8,121 nt of DNA from Deferribacteraceae bacterium (GTDB lineage Bacteria > Chrysiogenota > Deferribacteres > Deferribacterales > JAISNW01), in assembly GCA_031278965.1 (NCBI GenBank), contig JAITJJ010000102.1, forward strand, positions 1 to 8,121, written 5' to 3'. The notes under the pieces were generated by a model. That model worked only from the letters and a program-made list of their open reading frames with translations, was not told the DNA's origin and searched no databases. Position numbers and translations under genes: made by a program. Shown here piece by piece: positions 1-7,463 of this stretch (positions are counted from its first letter, which is position 1; every line of letters begins with the position of its first letter).

Positions 1-1
1 T

Positions 2-895
2 AATAAAGTTTACGTGGGTGCCAAAAATACCGCAGGTAGTATCCAGAGTGATGATGATTACGGTACTCCTGAAGCAAGCAATGTTTCCATTGATTTTAAT
101 AACTTTAAATTCTCGCTGGGAACGGCAACTACCGAATACATATTCGGAGAAACACTTCCGGTCAGTCCTATCGAATACTCAGGGCGATATTTTGATCGTC
201 TCACCAGAACGAAAGAAACCGCCCTCGGCAACCTCTTTACGGACGGGCTTGCATGGTATGTCCGTGAAAAGTTTGAAGATATAGACTTTGTTTTCCTAAA
301 CGGCGGCTATGTAGACAACACCATAACAGCGGGGCAGATCACCGTTGGTTCTCTGCTTGCAATTACAGAACCTGATAACCGTGAAGATACCATAGTTATT
401 CTTACCTTGAAGGGTTCAGACGTAAAGGAACTTTTCAGGCTTGCCGCGGATGTGATCCACCCCGGGCGCGGAGGGTATTTCACTACAGGTACGCAGGCGT
501 TCGGAATGGTTTCAAAAGAGGTGAAATACACGATATCATATCCTGTTTTAGATTTAGAGCTTGCAAATTATTCTCTAAATACCCACGAACTGATTGAACC
601 ATACTGCCATGGTAAGATTAAGGACGGTACATTAAAGATATACGAAGAAGCTATCGTTGATGATCAAGAATATCGCATCGCCACCGCCAGCCACCTTGCC
701 ATGGGGGAAGACGGATATCTGGTATTTGCACATAAAGGCCTTAAAAGGGTGGATACCGGTGTCCCTGTTTGGCACGGCGTAGCCGAGTATATCTATGATC
801 ATGGAAGTATCACTCCTTATCTCAACGGAAGCGTATCAATAGAAGGGGGCGTTCCGCTAGGGGGGATAGAATCGCAACCACCGTATCGCGACTAA
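2..895 (+). CDS. 5'-nucleotidase family protein, C-terminal domain (5' partial)
   Basis: The reading frame is already open at base 2, so the gene starts upstream of the window; the GTG at 14 is only an internal valine. The 297 visible residues match the C-terminal substrate-binding domain of 5'-nucleotidase/UshA-type enzymes, which hydrolyse nucleotides or related phosphoesters outside the cytoplasmic membrane. Family landmarks seen: LGNLFTDGL (family: LGxLxxDA), FLNGGYVDNTITAGQIT (family: NGGxIRxxIxxGxIT), GRGGYFTTG at the position of the substrate-stacking aromatic loop, and ATASHLAMGEDGYLVF near the end. The usual Arg of the NGG-x-R motif is replaced (NGGYVD), so substrate preference may differ from classical enzymes. 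The N-terminal metallophosphatase domain, which carries the catalytic metals, lies outside the window. The receptor gene follows 59 bases downstream on the same strand. Domain family is confident; the exact substrate is unknown. Confidence 0.85.
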   Translation, partial: NKVYVGAKNTAGSIQSDDDYGTPEASNVSIDFNNFKFSLGTATTEYIFGETLPVSPIEYSGRYFDRLTRTKETALGNLFTDGLAWYVREKFEDIDFVFLNGGYVDNTITAGQITVGSLLAITEPDNREDTIVILTLKGSDVKELFRLAADVIHPGRGGYFTTGTQAFGMVSKEVKYTISYPVLDLELANYSLNTHELIEPYCHGKIKDGTLKIYEEAIVDDQEYRIATASHLAMGEDGYLVFAHKGLKRVDTGVPVWHGVAEYIYDHGSITPYLNGSVSIEGGVPLGGIESQPPYRD

Positions 896-902
896 CAGTG
901 TC

Positions 903-936
903 AGCGGGGTGCGGTTTATCCTGCCCCGCTTTAATT
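903..936 (+). terminator. Hairpin between nucleotidase and receptor, possible weak terminator or attenuator
   Basis: AGCGGGG (903-909) is perfectly complementary to CCCCGCT (924-930), giving a 7-bp GC-rich stem with a 14-base interior. The interior may gain a GG/CC pair (913-914 with 920-921). The hairpin begins 7 bases after the nucleotidase stop and is followed by TTTAATT rather than a clean T run, so termination may be partial. Only 24 bases separate it from the receptor ATG, leaving no room for a normal promoter. Readthrough from the nucleotidase gene is therefore likely, and the hairpin may set the ratio of the two products. Confidence 0.45.
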
Positions 937-943
937 AAAAGGA
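937..943 (+). promoter_or_regulatory. Ribosome binding site supporting the receptor ATG at 955
   Basis: AAAAGGA lies 11 bases before the ATG at 955. That ATG begins a textbook signal peptide. The longer in-frame alternative, GTG at 898, would start 2 bases after the upstream stop, translate through the hairpin and put a non-signal-like stretch in front of the signal peptide. The ATG at 955 is therefore preferred. Confidence 0.55.
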
Positions 944-954
944 TCTGTTTATTG

Positions 955-3018
955 ATGAAAAGACTTCTTTTCTTTTGTTGGCTTGTTCTCATCCCTCTTT
1001 CCTTGTCGGCACAGAGTGTCGAAACGGTTGATAAAACAGGAACGGTATCTGCCCGCGACGAGGCGGATGACGATGTTATCACTCTGGAGGATATTGAAGT
1101 TACAGCTGAAAGAGAGAGGGGGGAATATATATCCCGGGAGAGGATGGAGGAAGAGGGGGCGGAAAACCTATGGGAGGCGGTGCGCTATACTCCTGGAGTG
1201 ATTCTCTCCGGCGGCGGGCGGCGCAACGATTCCAACTTTACCGTTCGCGGTTTCGGGGCGGACAGCGTTCCCGTATATATTGACGGGATCCTTCTGGCGA
1301 ACCCTTACCGCGGAGAGAGCGACACCGCACGCCTGCTCATAGGAGATCTTGAAAGTATCACCATTCACAAAGGCTACTCGTCCACCCTTTTGGGGGCAAA
1401 TACTTTGGGGGGAGCGGTGGTTATGCGCACTGCAAAGCCTAAAAAAGCTTTTGAAGCAACCTATAAGGGAACGTTGGGTCTGGATAGTGAAGGAAACTAC
1501 GCTTCAAATTCCCAGCTGTTCGGAGTGGGGGGAAAACATAATCTCTTTTATGGGAGGGCGGTATACCAATACCGGGATATAGACCACTTCCGCCTCCCCC
1601 GCGAATTTGAGCCCACCGCCCTTAACCCGCAGGAAAAAGGGGAGCGGCTCTGGTCAGGCAGTATTGACAGGAAGCTAACCCTTATAGCGGGGATAACCCC
1701 CATAGATGAGTTAGACATTTCGTTCACATATATAGATCAAGATGCCGATAAGGGGCTCTCTCCTCCGGAAACCGTGCTGAGGGATTACCAGATATGGGAG
1801 TGGACAGTCTGGAAGAGAAATACCTATTCTTTCAACGCATCCTATGAAGGGGATGAATTAACCTTTGATCTGCTTGCTTACTACGATAAATACGATGATG
1901 CCATGCTTGAATATTACAATATGGCAAGCTACCTTTACGGGGTGCATTATCCGAGCTCGGATTATGATGAATACTCCGCCGGCGGCCGGTTGTTAGGCAG
2001 TTGGGAGATAAGCAAAAATCATAAGGTTCAGGGTAGTTTTACCTTTAAGCGGGAGGATCATAAGGGACTGCGGAAAGATGTTACAGAGATTCACGTCAAC
2101 GAGGATACCGTGTCCGCCGGGGCGGAATACACCGCAAAACTTTTTAAACCGCTGACGCTTGTGGGCGGGTTTGGCTACGATACCCTTATCCCCAATGAGT
2201 ATTGGAGCAAAGCGGACACATTCGCAAAACTGATAGGTTCGGCTTATTATACGGTAAAAACCGGAACAATGCGGCTATATTCTTGGCAGTTGGGAGTATT
2301 TTACGAACCGGTGAAAAATCATGAGGTGCATCTGACCTATGCCCGCAAAAACCACTTTCCAAGCATGTCGGAGCGCTATTCCACCCGCTTCGGCACCGTT
2401 CTTCCCAACCCGAACCTCGGACCCGAAATTGCCAATCATATTGAGCTGGGGTATAAAGGGTTTATAAATAAGTTAAATCTAAGCGCCGCCATATATTACA
2501 GCATTGTTACGGGAAAGATAGTAAACATTGAACTTCCCAACCCTGACAACCCAAATGCGGCGGTTGATTACGCGCGGAATTTGGATGAAACAGCTTTTTA
2601 CGTAGCGGAGCTTTCCGCGGAATATCATTACAGCGATATGATAGGCGGCGGCTTGGCGGGGGCGGTGAACAGATACTCCATCAACCGCACCCACGCGGAG
2701 GATGATCTGGATAGAGTTGTGAAATATATAACCGATTACCCGGAATATACCGCAAACGCATACATACTATTTGAACCTGCGGAGTTTATCAAAATAATCC
2801 CGAGAGCGGAATACATAAGCGCAAGACATGCAAATACCGCCGGCACCAATGAGCTGCCGGAGTATCTTTTGGCGCATATTAAGGCGGAAGTTAAAATTGG
2901 GGAGCACTTTACGGTTTCCGCAAGCGTTGAAAACATCTTTGACAAGCTGTATGAGATAAGGGAATATTATCCGATGCCGGGACGGACTTACAGCATAGGA
3001 GCAGGAGCAAAATATTAA
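955..3018 (+). CDS. TonB-dependent outer-membrane receptor
   Basis: This 687-residue protein should be an outer-membrane beta-barrel that imports a scarce ligand using energy from TonB/ExbBD. Residues 1-19 form a Sec signal peptide (positive MKR start, hydrophobic core, likely cleavage after LSLSA before QS). A TonB-box-like segment, EDIEVTAE, lies at about 45-52. The plug domain spans about 55-160 and shows the family pattern: NLWEAVRYTPGV, NFTVRGFGADSVPVYIDG, then LESITIHKGYSSTLLGANTLGG. The rest alternates polar and aromatic residues as in barrel strands. The C-terminus carries the classic ending ENIFDKLYE, then YPMPGRTYSIG, and finishes in an aromatic Tyr, as expected for recognition by the barrel-assembly machinery. 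Length is normal and no frameshift is seen. The ligand is not identifiable; the adjacent nucleotidase hints at nucleosides or phosphate compounds, but siderophore or cobalamin uptake is equally possible from this sequence alone. Confidence 0.93.
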   Translation: MKRLLFFCWLVLIPLSLSAQSVETVDKTGTVSARDEADDDVITLEDIEVTAERERGEYISRERMEEEGAENLWEAVRYTPGVILSGGGRRNDSNFTVRGFGADSVPVYIDGILLANPYRGESDTARLLIGDLESITIHKGYSSTLLGANTLGGAVVMRTAKPKKAFEATYKGTLGLDSEGNYASNSQLFGVGGKHNLFYGRAVYQYRDIDHFRLPREFEPTALNPQEKGERLWSGSIDRKLTLIAGITPIDELDISFTYIDQDADKGLSPPETVLRDYQIWEWTVWKRNTYSFNASYEGDELTFDLLAYYDKYDDAMLEYYNMASYLYGVHYPSSDYDEYSAGGRLLGSWEISKNHKVQGSFTFKREDHKGLRKDVTEIHVNEDTVSAGAEYTAKLFKPLTLVGGFGYDTLIPNEYWSKADTFAKLIGSAYYTVKTGTMRLYSWQLGVFYEPVKNHEVHLTYARKNHFPSMSERYSTRFGTVLPNPNLGPEIANHIELGYKGFINKLNLSAAIYYSIVTGKIVNIELPNPDNPNAAVDYARNLDETAFYVAELSAEYHYSDMIGGGLAGAVNRYSINRTHAEDDLDRVVKYITDYPEYTANAYILFEPAEFIKIIPRAEYISARHANTAGTNELPEYLLAHIKAEVKIGEHFTVSASVENIFDKLYEIREYYPMPGRTYSIGAGAKY

Positions 3019-3215
3019 TCTGATCTAAAGGCGGCACAGGTATCCGTTCTTGTATCGGCAGGAATATGTTGGCTTGGATCGGAAGCAACCCGAACAAACC
3101 ATTCCGTTTGCTTAGCACCCAAGGGTACAGTTTACTTTGTTTGGCAAGTATTGAAATATCCGAAGGCGGGAAACTCAAAGGCAAGATATCGCAGAGAAGG
3201 GAACCCTGCAGTTAT
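3019..3215. other. Convergent intergenic gap with no recognised gene
   Basis: This 197-base gap separates the ends of the receptor (plus) and the kinase (minus). I find no convincing intrinsic terminator for either gene: the best hairpins are short and lack a T run. From 3024 onward one plus frame is free of stops through the gap and into the antisense of the kinase, and one minus frame is also open across most of it. Neither has a ribosome binding site or a recognisable protein family, so I do not call a gene. A degraded gene or a dispersed intergenic repeat is possible. Confidence 0.4.
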
Positions 3216-5450
3216 TTAGGAGATGGCTTGTTCAATCTTATTTATCACATCCGCGAGGTGTTCCGTGAAAGAGTTCAGATTGGTGTTTATTATCTCAAAA
3301 TCGGCGGATTTTCCCGCCGCCTCAAGGTTTGCCGCTTCTTCCGCTGTCTGCATAGCGCCGATACTTCCCGCGGCGCTTTTCAGTGAATGGGTGTGCAGAA
3401 CGAAATTGCGGATGGATTCCTCGTTATTCTCCGGCGGAGCTTTTAGGGTTTCCAGCCTTTTTTTTGCATCCTCACAAAATAGTTTCAGCACTTCAAGATA
3501 AACATTTATATCTCCGATCAATGCAAGCCCTCTGTTGACATCCACCCCTTCAATTTCAAAAATATTCGTTTTTGGTTTTTTATCCTTGCCGGTAATATCA
3601 GTATTGATCGGTTCTTCCTGTTTATCCTGCGGAATCCATTTATTCATTATCGCGTATAGCTTAGGAATTTCAATCGGTTTAGAGAGGAAATCTGTAAACC
3701 CCTTTTCTAAAAACATCTCTTTCATTCCTGTTACCGCGTTGGCGGTGAGGGCTATAATGGGCACGCTCTTAAAATATCCGTCCTGCTCTCTCCTAATTAT
3801 ATCGGTTGCCTCCACTCCGTCCATTTCAGGCATCATGTGATCCATAAATATTAAATCGTAACGGTTTTTTTCTATAAGACGAATAGCTTCTTTCGCGTTT
3901 GTGCAAGTGTCTATCCATGCCTTATAAGGGGTTAAAAGCCCTTCTGCCACTTTAAGATTGGCAGCAATATCGTCAACTATTAAAATTTTTGCCTTTGGAG
4001 CTTTAAAAAGCGGCGTTTTCTTTTTCTCACTCTTGATTTCGTGCTTCTTAATCTCACCCAAACCAACTTTTTCGATATAGGTCTGAACAATTTGAGCAGT
4101 GAAAACAGAACCCTTGCCGTATTTGCTCTCCACAAATACATCCCCGGACATTGCCTGACACAATCTTTTGGTAATAGCAAGCCCCAACCCTGCTCCCTCA
4201 ATATTTTTATTGCGTCTTGCCTCCATACGTGCAAAATTGCCGAACAGTTTTGGAATATCGTCTTGCTTTATACCAATCCCTGAATCCTTTACGGTAAATG
4301 TAAGCCTTATGGTATTGCGGCTTATGAACTTCCCTGTTGCAGAAAAATTAATAAACCCTTTCGGAGTATACTTAACTGCATTATTTAATAAATTGAGGAG
4401 AATCTGCCTAATTCTGGTTTCATCGCCGATCATAACAGCGGGTATATCGGGGGAAATATCGGTTTTAAGTTCAATGGGTTTGCTATCCATACGCAAGCGG
4501 ATAATATTTAAAACATCATTAAAAACAGATGCCGTATCGTATGGGGCGGAGTTTATCTGCAAATTTCCCGCTTCTATCTTTGAAAAATCCAGAATATCGT
4601 TGATAATGGCAAGGAGATTTTTCCCAGCCTGCTGAATATCGCCTATATATTCAAGCCCCTTAGGGCTTCCATATTCCCGTGCGGCAAGCTCGCCCATTCC
4701 TATTATTGCATTCATAGGGGTGCGTATCTCATGTGATGTGTGCGCCAGAAAGACGGTCTTGCTCTCACTCTCTTTATTGGCACGGTCGGCCTCGTGGCGG
4801 TATTTTAAGATTGTGAAAAGCCCGCTTGCAAAAACGGCTATCACAGCTATAATCTCTATGCCGAAAAGAACCTTATACATCTTGTGCATATTGATTATCT
4901 GCTTATCCATGATATCAACGCCGCATAATGCCCGAACATTCCCCTCGGCATCATAAACAGGAGAAAGCGAATAGATAAGTCCGTCCCAACCAACAGTATA
5001 GCTTCCCAAACCCGCACAGACCGACTCCCCCGCAAGCGCCTCAACCGCTCCGGGCGTCAAACTTATCTCTTGGGGTTCAGAGGCTAGCCCAACCTGTGTT
5101 TCCGGATCAAAATCATTGTCTATTATATAATGAAGGTTGCCGTCAATCTCCCTAAGGTAATATACATACAGAACTTCTGCTTCTTTTGAAAAATCGGACA
5201 ATTTCTGCCGCAATGCTTTATATTCGGGCTTTTCCATGTCCGCAGGTTCACGGTAGGTTTCAAGTTCTTCTGCAGTAACAAGGGCGGCGGCGGTTTTGCT
5301 GACGGCTATCAGACGCCGTTCTATATTGTAATCCAAGGTTTTAATGGAGAAATTTACCAACAGATTTGTAAAAAACACCAGGATAAGCAAAATGAGTCCG
5401 GCAGCGCCGAAGGTGATTATTACTGCATGTTTCCTAAGGAAATCTTTCAT
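3216..5450 (-). CDS. Membrane-bound hybrid histidine kinase with receiver and HPt domains
   Basis: A 744-residue phosphorelay sensor of the ArcB/BarA architecture. From the ATG at 5450: TM helix about 11-34, a periplasmic sensor of about 160 residues with PAS/Cache-like character (for example SLSPVYDAEGNVRALCGVDI), TM helix about 195-216, then HisKA with phospho-acceptor His240 in SHEIRTPMN. The ATPase domain has N-box NLLNNAVKYT (353-362), G1 DSGIGI (389-394) and G2 GAGLGLAI (419-426). A receiver follows with acidic pair D493/D494, phospho-acceptor D537 in FMDHMMPEMDG, T569 and K591. A C-terminal HPt has probable phospho-His688 in HSLKSAAG. All key residues are present, so a full His-Asp-His relay is expected. 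No partner response regulator is in the window. An in-frame GTG at 5462 would add four residues, but neither start has its own good ribosome binding site; see the overlapping leader frame. The stimulus is unknown. Confidence 0.93.
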   Translation of the reverse strand: MKDFLRKHAVIITFGAAGLILLILVFFTNLLVNFSIKTLDYNIERRLIAVSKTAAALVTAEELETYREPADMEKPEYKALRQKLSDFSKEAEVLYVYYLREIDGNLHYIIDNDFDPETQVGLASEPQEISLTPGAVEALAGESVCAGLGSYTVGWDGLIYSLSPVYDAEGNVRALCGVDIMDKQIINMHKMYKVLFGIEIIAVIAVFASGLFTILKYRHEADRANKESESKTVFLAHTSHEIRTPMNAIIGMGELAAREYGSPKGLEYIGDIQQAGKNLLAIINDILDFSKIEAGNLQINSAPYDTASVFNDVLNIIRLRMDSKPIELKTDISPDIPAVMIGDETRIRQILLNLLNNAVKYTPKGFINFSATGKFISRNTIRLTFTVKDSGIGIKQDDIPKLFGNFARMEARRNKNIEGAGLGLAITKRLCQAMSGDVFVESKYGKGSVFTAQIVQTYIEKVGLGEIKKHEIKSEKKKTPLFKAPKAKILIVDDIAANLKVAEGLLTPYKAWIDTCTNAKEAIRLIEKNRYDLIFMDHMMPEMDGVEATDIIRREQDGYFKSVPIIALTANAVTGMKEMFLEKGFTDFLSKPIEIPKLYAIMNKWIPQDKQEEPINTDITGKDKKPKTNIFEIEGVDVNRGLALIGDINVYLEVLKLFCEDAKKRLETLKAPPENNEESIRNFVLHTHSLKSAAGSIGAMQTAEEAANLEAAGKSADFEIINTNLNSFTEHLADVINKIEQAIS

Positions 5451-5491
5451 AGAACCGCACACGGCAAACTTTTCGCAACTCGGATCAACAC
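5447..5491 (-). CDS. Possible 14-residue leader peptide translationally coupled to the kinase
   Basis: A GTG at 5491 sits 6 bases after the strong ribosome binding site AAGGAGG (5498-5504). It opens a short frame reading MLIRVAKSLPCAVL, whose stop TGA (5447-5449) overlaps the kinase ATG (5448-5450) as ATGA. The kinase ATG has no Shine-Dalgarno match close upstream, and the kinase frame contains no start codon at proper spacing from AAGGAGG. The simplest reading is that ribosomes load here, translate the leader, and reinitiate on the kinase. The peptide resembles no family I know, and its sequence may matter less than its translation. Alternatives: a frameshift or sequencing indel that separated a true kinase start from its body, or a chance frame beside a leaderless kinase start. 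Confidence 0.45.
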   Translation of the reverse strand: MLIRVAKSLPCAVL

Positions 5492-5497
5492 CTTGTT

Positions 5498-5504
5498 CCT
5501 CCTT
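5498..5504 (-). promoter_or_regulatory. Strong ribosome binding site displaced from the kinase start
   Basis: AAGGAGG on the minus strand is a near-perfect Shine-Dalgarno sequence. It is about 47 bases from the kinase ATG, too far to serve it directly, but 6 bases from the GTG at 5491 (9 from the next TTG). Its position is the main argument for the leader frame. Confidence 0.65.
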
Positions 5505-5526
5505 ATGGGGTAAGCTGAGGATTTAT

Positions 5527-5567
5527 AAATAAAAACCGTTATGGGCTGCTATGGCAAGGCAGCTCCC
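5527..5567 (-). terminator. Intrinsic terminator after the Nif3/zinc-ribbon operon
   Basis: On the minus strand GGG-A-GCTGC (5567 to 5559) pairs with GCAGCCC (5549 to 5543), an 8-bp stem with one bulged A and a 9-base loop. After the stem comes ATAACGG and then TTTTTATTT. It begins 14 bases after the zinc-ribbon stop. The T run starts 7 bases from the stem rather than immediately, so efficiency may be moderate and some readthrough into the kinase is possible. Confidence 0.6.
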
Positions 5568-5581
5568 TCCCCCAAACCGCT

Positions 5582-6313
5582 CTAAGCGCTGTCTTTGGAA
5601 ATTTCTTTTTCGGGGCTATAGAGAAAGCGCTGGCAATATGGGCACTGAAGGAGATCTCTCTCTCTCTTAACATCTACTGCAAACTGCGGCGGAACTTTCA
5701 TATTGCAACCGGAGCAAGTTTCCGAATGGATCGGGGTTATGGCTATATTATTGCGTGCCTTGCGGACGCGATCATAACGGGCGATAATATTCTTTCTTAT
5801 TGTGTTTGCAAATTCATCTCGCTCTTTTCTTAGGACAGCTATTTCATCATAGAGCACCTTGTTTTCAAACTCATTTTGAGCTTTCAAAGCATTGTAAGCG
5901 CTCTCCTTTTCTTCGCTGGCGGCAAAGGTTTCAGTTATGACGTTATCCAGCTCCTTTATTTCAGAGGCAGTATCCGCAGTTTGTTTTTCAAGATTGGCGA
6001 TATCCCTCTTTAGATTATCTGTCTCTTTGAGCGCAGCTTCATATTCCTTGTTGTTTTGAACTGAAAGGAGCTTTTTTTGGGCTGCCGTCGCCATATCCTT
6101 CTTTTCATCAAGAGAGAGCTTTGCATTGGTATGTTCGTTTTTCAGCAGAGTATAACGTTTCATAACGCTCTCTTTTTCTCTGTTAAGGCGTTCAAACTCA
6201 TCCTTTGCGGATTTCAGTTCCTCCGGAATCCGTGCAAGTCTACAGTCAACAGCATATAATCTGGTATCCATAGCTTGCAGTTTTATCAACTGTTCAATAG
6301 TTTCGCGCACCAT
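5582..6313 (-). CDS. Coiled-coil protein with C-terminal C4 zinc ribbon (zf-RING_7 family; CT398/HP0958-like)
   Basis: A 243-residue cytoplasmic protein. Residues 1 to about 185 are heptad-rich and charged, expected to form a long antiparallel coiled coil; the segment VQNNKEYEAALKE (85-97) is the conserved family signature. A zinc ribbon follows with Cys200-x2-Cys203 and Cys224-x2-Cys227 (CSGC and CPYC). Studied relatives are Chlamydia CT398 and Helicobacter HP0958 (FlgZ), reported to bind sigma-54 and flagellar or secretion components; many other bacteria have the family with no defined role, so that function is only a possibility here. The ATG at 6313 has AAGGAGG (6322-6328) 8 bases upstream. 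The gene starts 27 bases after the Nif3 stop, so the two are almost certainly co-transcribed. All four zinc ligands are intact. Confidence 0.88.
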   Translation of the reverse strand: MVRETIEQLIKLQAMDTRLYAVDCRLARIPEELKSAKDEFERLNREKESVMKRYTLLKNEHTNAKLSLDEKKDMATAAQKKLLSVQNNKEYEAALKETDNLKRDIANLEKQTADTASEIKELDNVITETFAASEEKESAYNALKAQNEFENKVLYDEIAVLRKERDEFANTIRKNIIARYDRVRKARNNIAITPIHSETCSGCNMKVPPQFAVDVKRERDLLQCPYCQRFLYSPEKEISKDSA

Positions 6314-6340
6314 TAATCTTTCCTCCTTAAGAAATTATTT

Positions 6341-7435
6341 TTATATGTATGCGGCTATCGGCGGAACTTCCTCCGCCAAAAAAACTTCTGTATTAAACTC
6401 TTTTTTAAGAGTGTCAGCAAAACGCTTCATAAAGACTCGCTCCGAGTGAAAGTGTCCTATATCCACAATAGTTATATCTCTTTCACGGGCATCTATTGCG
6501 GTGTGATGTTTTAGATCACCCGTAACATGAATATCAACTCCAGCCCTTGCGGCGTCCTGCCAGAGTTCCGCTGCACTGCCGGCACATACGGAGAACTGCT
6601 TCACATCTTTTTTTCTATTCATATTAATTCGCAAATCCGGGAGTGAGAGCGAATTTTTAAGAAGCTCAAGAAACCCGTTAAAAGAGATAGGTTCGGGGAG
6701 TTCCCCCACCATGCCCAAGCCGTGCTTTTCCGGGCTTTTGACAGGAATTATGTCAAAGGCGGGCATTTCATAAGGGTGTGCCTTCCGCATAGCTTGAACC
6801 GCCGCCGAGAGGCGGTTTTCCGGCACCACAACTTCAATGCGGAGTTCTTTTACTATCTCCGCCTTTCCTGTTTCCCCTAAGAACGGCTTTGCTTCGGAGT
6901 TTGGGATAAAGGTGCCTAAGCCCTCGGAATAAAAGGCACAACGGGAATAGTTGCCGATATTTCCTGCCCCTGCGCCGCTCACAGCGTCAAGAACGGCGTT
7001 TTCATAGCCCAAGGGCACAAAAACCATCAATTTATACCACTGCTTGCCTTCTTCTTCCGTAAGAGGAGAGACAAAACGCGCCCCAAGCAATTCTAAAATA
7101 TAAGCGTTTATCCCGTTATCCGCCACATCCAGGTTAGTATGATAGGATAGGAGTGAAATATCATTCTTTACGGCGTAAATAGCCGCATCGTCCCGTCCGG
7201 CAAACAGCCCGCGTTGCGGGTGAAAAAAAAGAGGGTGATGAGTTATCAGCAACTCACACCCCCAATTGTGCGCCTGCTCTAAGGCAGAGAGCAAAGGATC
7301 CAGCGCAATGCAAATTCGGGATACACCCTTATCGCCTAAATAAACCTGTCTGCCTGAAAAATCCCAAGAGAGCTGCTTGTTTATATCCGCAAAATCGTTT
7401 TCAACAAAAGATATTATCTTGTCAACACTAGTCAA
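6341..7435 (-). CDS. Nif3/DUF34-family dinuclear metal protein, long form
   Basis: A 364-residue member of the Nif3-like family (labelled 'GTP cyclohydrolase 1 type 2' in many databases from limited evidence). These proteins form toroidal oligomers with two metal ions per subunit; the physiological reaction is unsettled. Metal-ligand motifs are intact: ITHHPLFF (His66, His67), HTNLD (His99, Asp103), and DIGHFHSE (His328, Glu332) near the C-terminus, with VTGDLKHH (304-311) as a further conserved block. The long form is explained by a PII/CutA-like insert at about 130-235, including PENRLSAAVQAMRKAHPYEMPAFDI, typical of longer bacterial members and absent from E. coli YbgI. TTG at 7435 is chosen as start because AGGAAGG lies 7 bases upstream; the GTG three codons later is less well spaced. 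It is the first gene of a two-gene operon with the zinc-ribbon protein, a neighbourhood I recognise from other bacteria. Confidence 0.92.
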   Translation of the reverse strand: MTSVDKIISFVENDFADINKQLSWDFSGRQVYLGDKGVSRICIALDPLLSALEQAHNWGCELLITHHPLFFHPQRGLFAGRDDAAIYAVKNDISLLSYHTNLDVADNGINAYILELLGARFVSPLTEEEGKQWYKLMVFVPLGYENAVLDAVSGAGAGNIGNYSRCAFYSEGLGTFIPNSEAKPFLGETGKAEIVKELRIEVVVPENRLSAAVQAMRKAHPYEMPAFDIIPVKSPEKHGLGMVGELPEPISFNGFLELLKNSLSLPDLRINMNRKKDVKQFSVCAGSAAELWQDAARAGVDIHVTGDLKHHTAIDARERDITIVDIGHFHSERVFMKRFADTLKKEFNTEVFLAEEVPPIAAYI

Positions 7436-7442
7436 AAGGTAA

Positions 7443-7449
7443 CCTTCCT
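7443..7449 (-). promoter_or_regulatory. Ribosome binding site fixing the TTG start of the Nif3 gene
   Basis: AGGAAGG on the minus strand is 7 bases upstream of TTG 7435. The spacing is optimal for TTG and too long (16 bases) for the alternative GTG at 7426, so the rare start codon is preferred. No in-frame ATG lies near. Confidence 0.65.
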
Positions 7450-7463
7450 GCCCTTAAAGAAAA

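Noticed and set aside
898..954. Longer start (GTG at 898) for the TonB-dependent receptor
   Set aside because: It would place 19 residues with several Cys before a clear signal peptide and run through the hairpin; the ATG at 955 has a ribosome binding site and gives a normal signal peptide.
822..1082. Minus-strand frame across the nucleotidase/receptor junction
   Set aside because: It is antisense to two well-supported coding regions and to the signal peptide, with no family resemblance.
3026..3036. TAAAGGCGGCA shared exactly with 7903-7913
   Set aside because: Several 11-base matches are expected by chance in a window of this size, and the flanks do not extend the match.
3066..3386. Plus-strand frame of 106 codons after the receptor
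   Set aside because: No ribosome binding site or recognisable family, and its second half is antisense to the HPt-coding end of the kinase.
5463..5581. RNase P RNA gene or another structured RNA downstream of the zinc-ribbon gene, as in some bacteria
   Set aside because: The gap is only about 119 bases and is accounted for by a terminator and a ribosome binding site; no RNase P RNA core motifs are visible.
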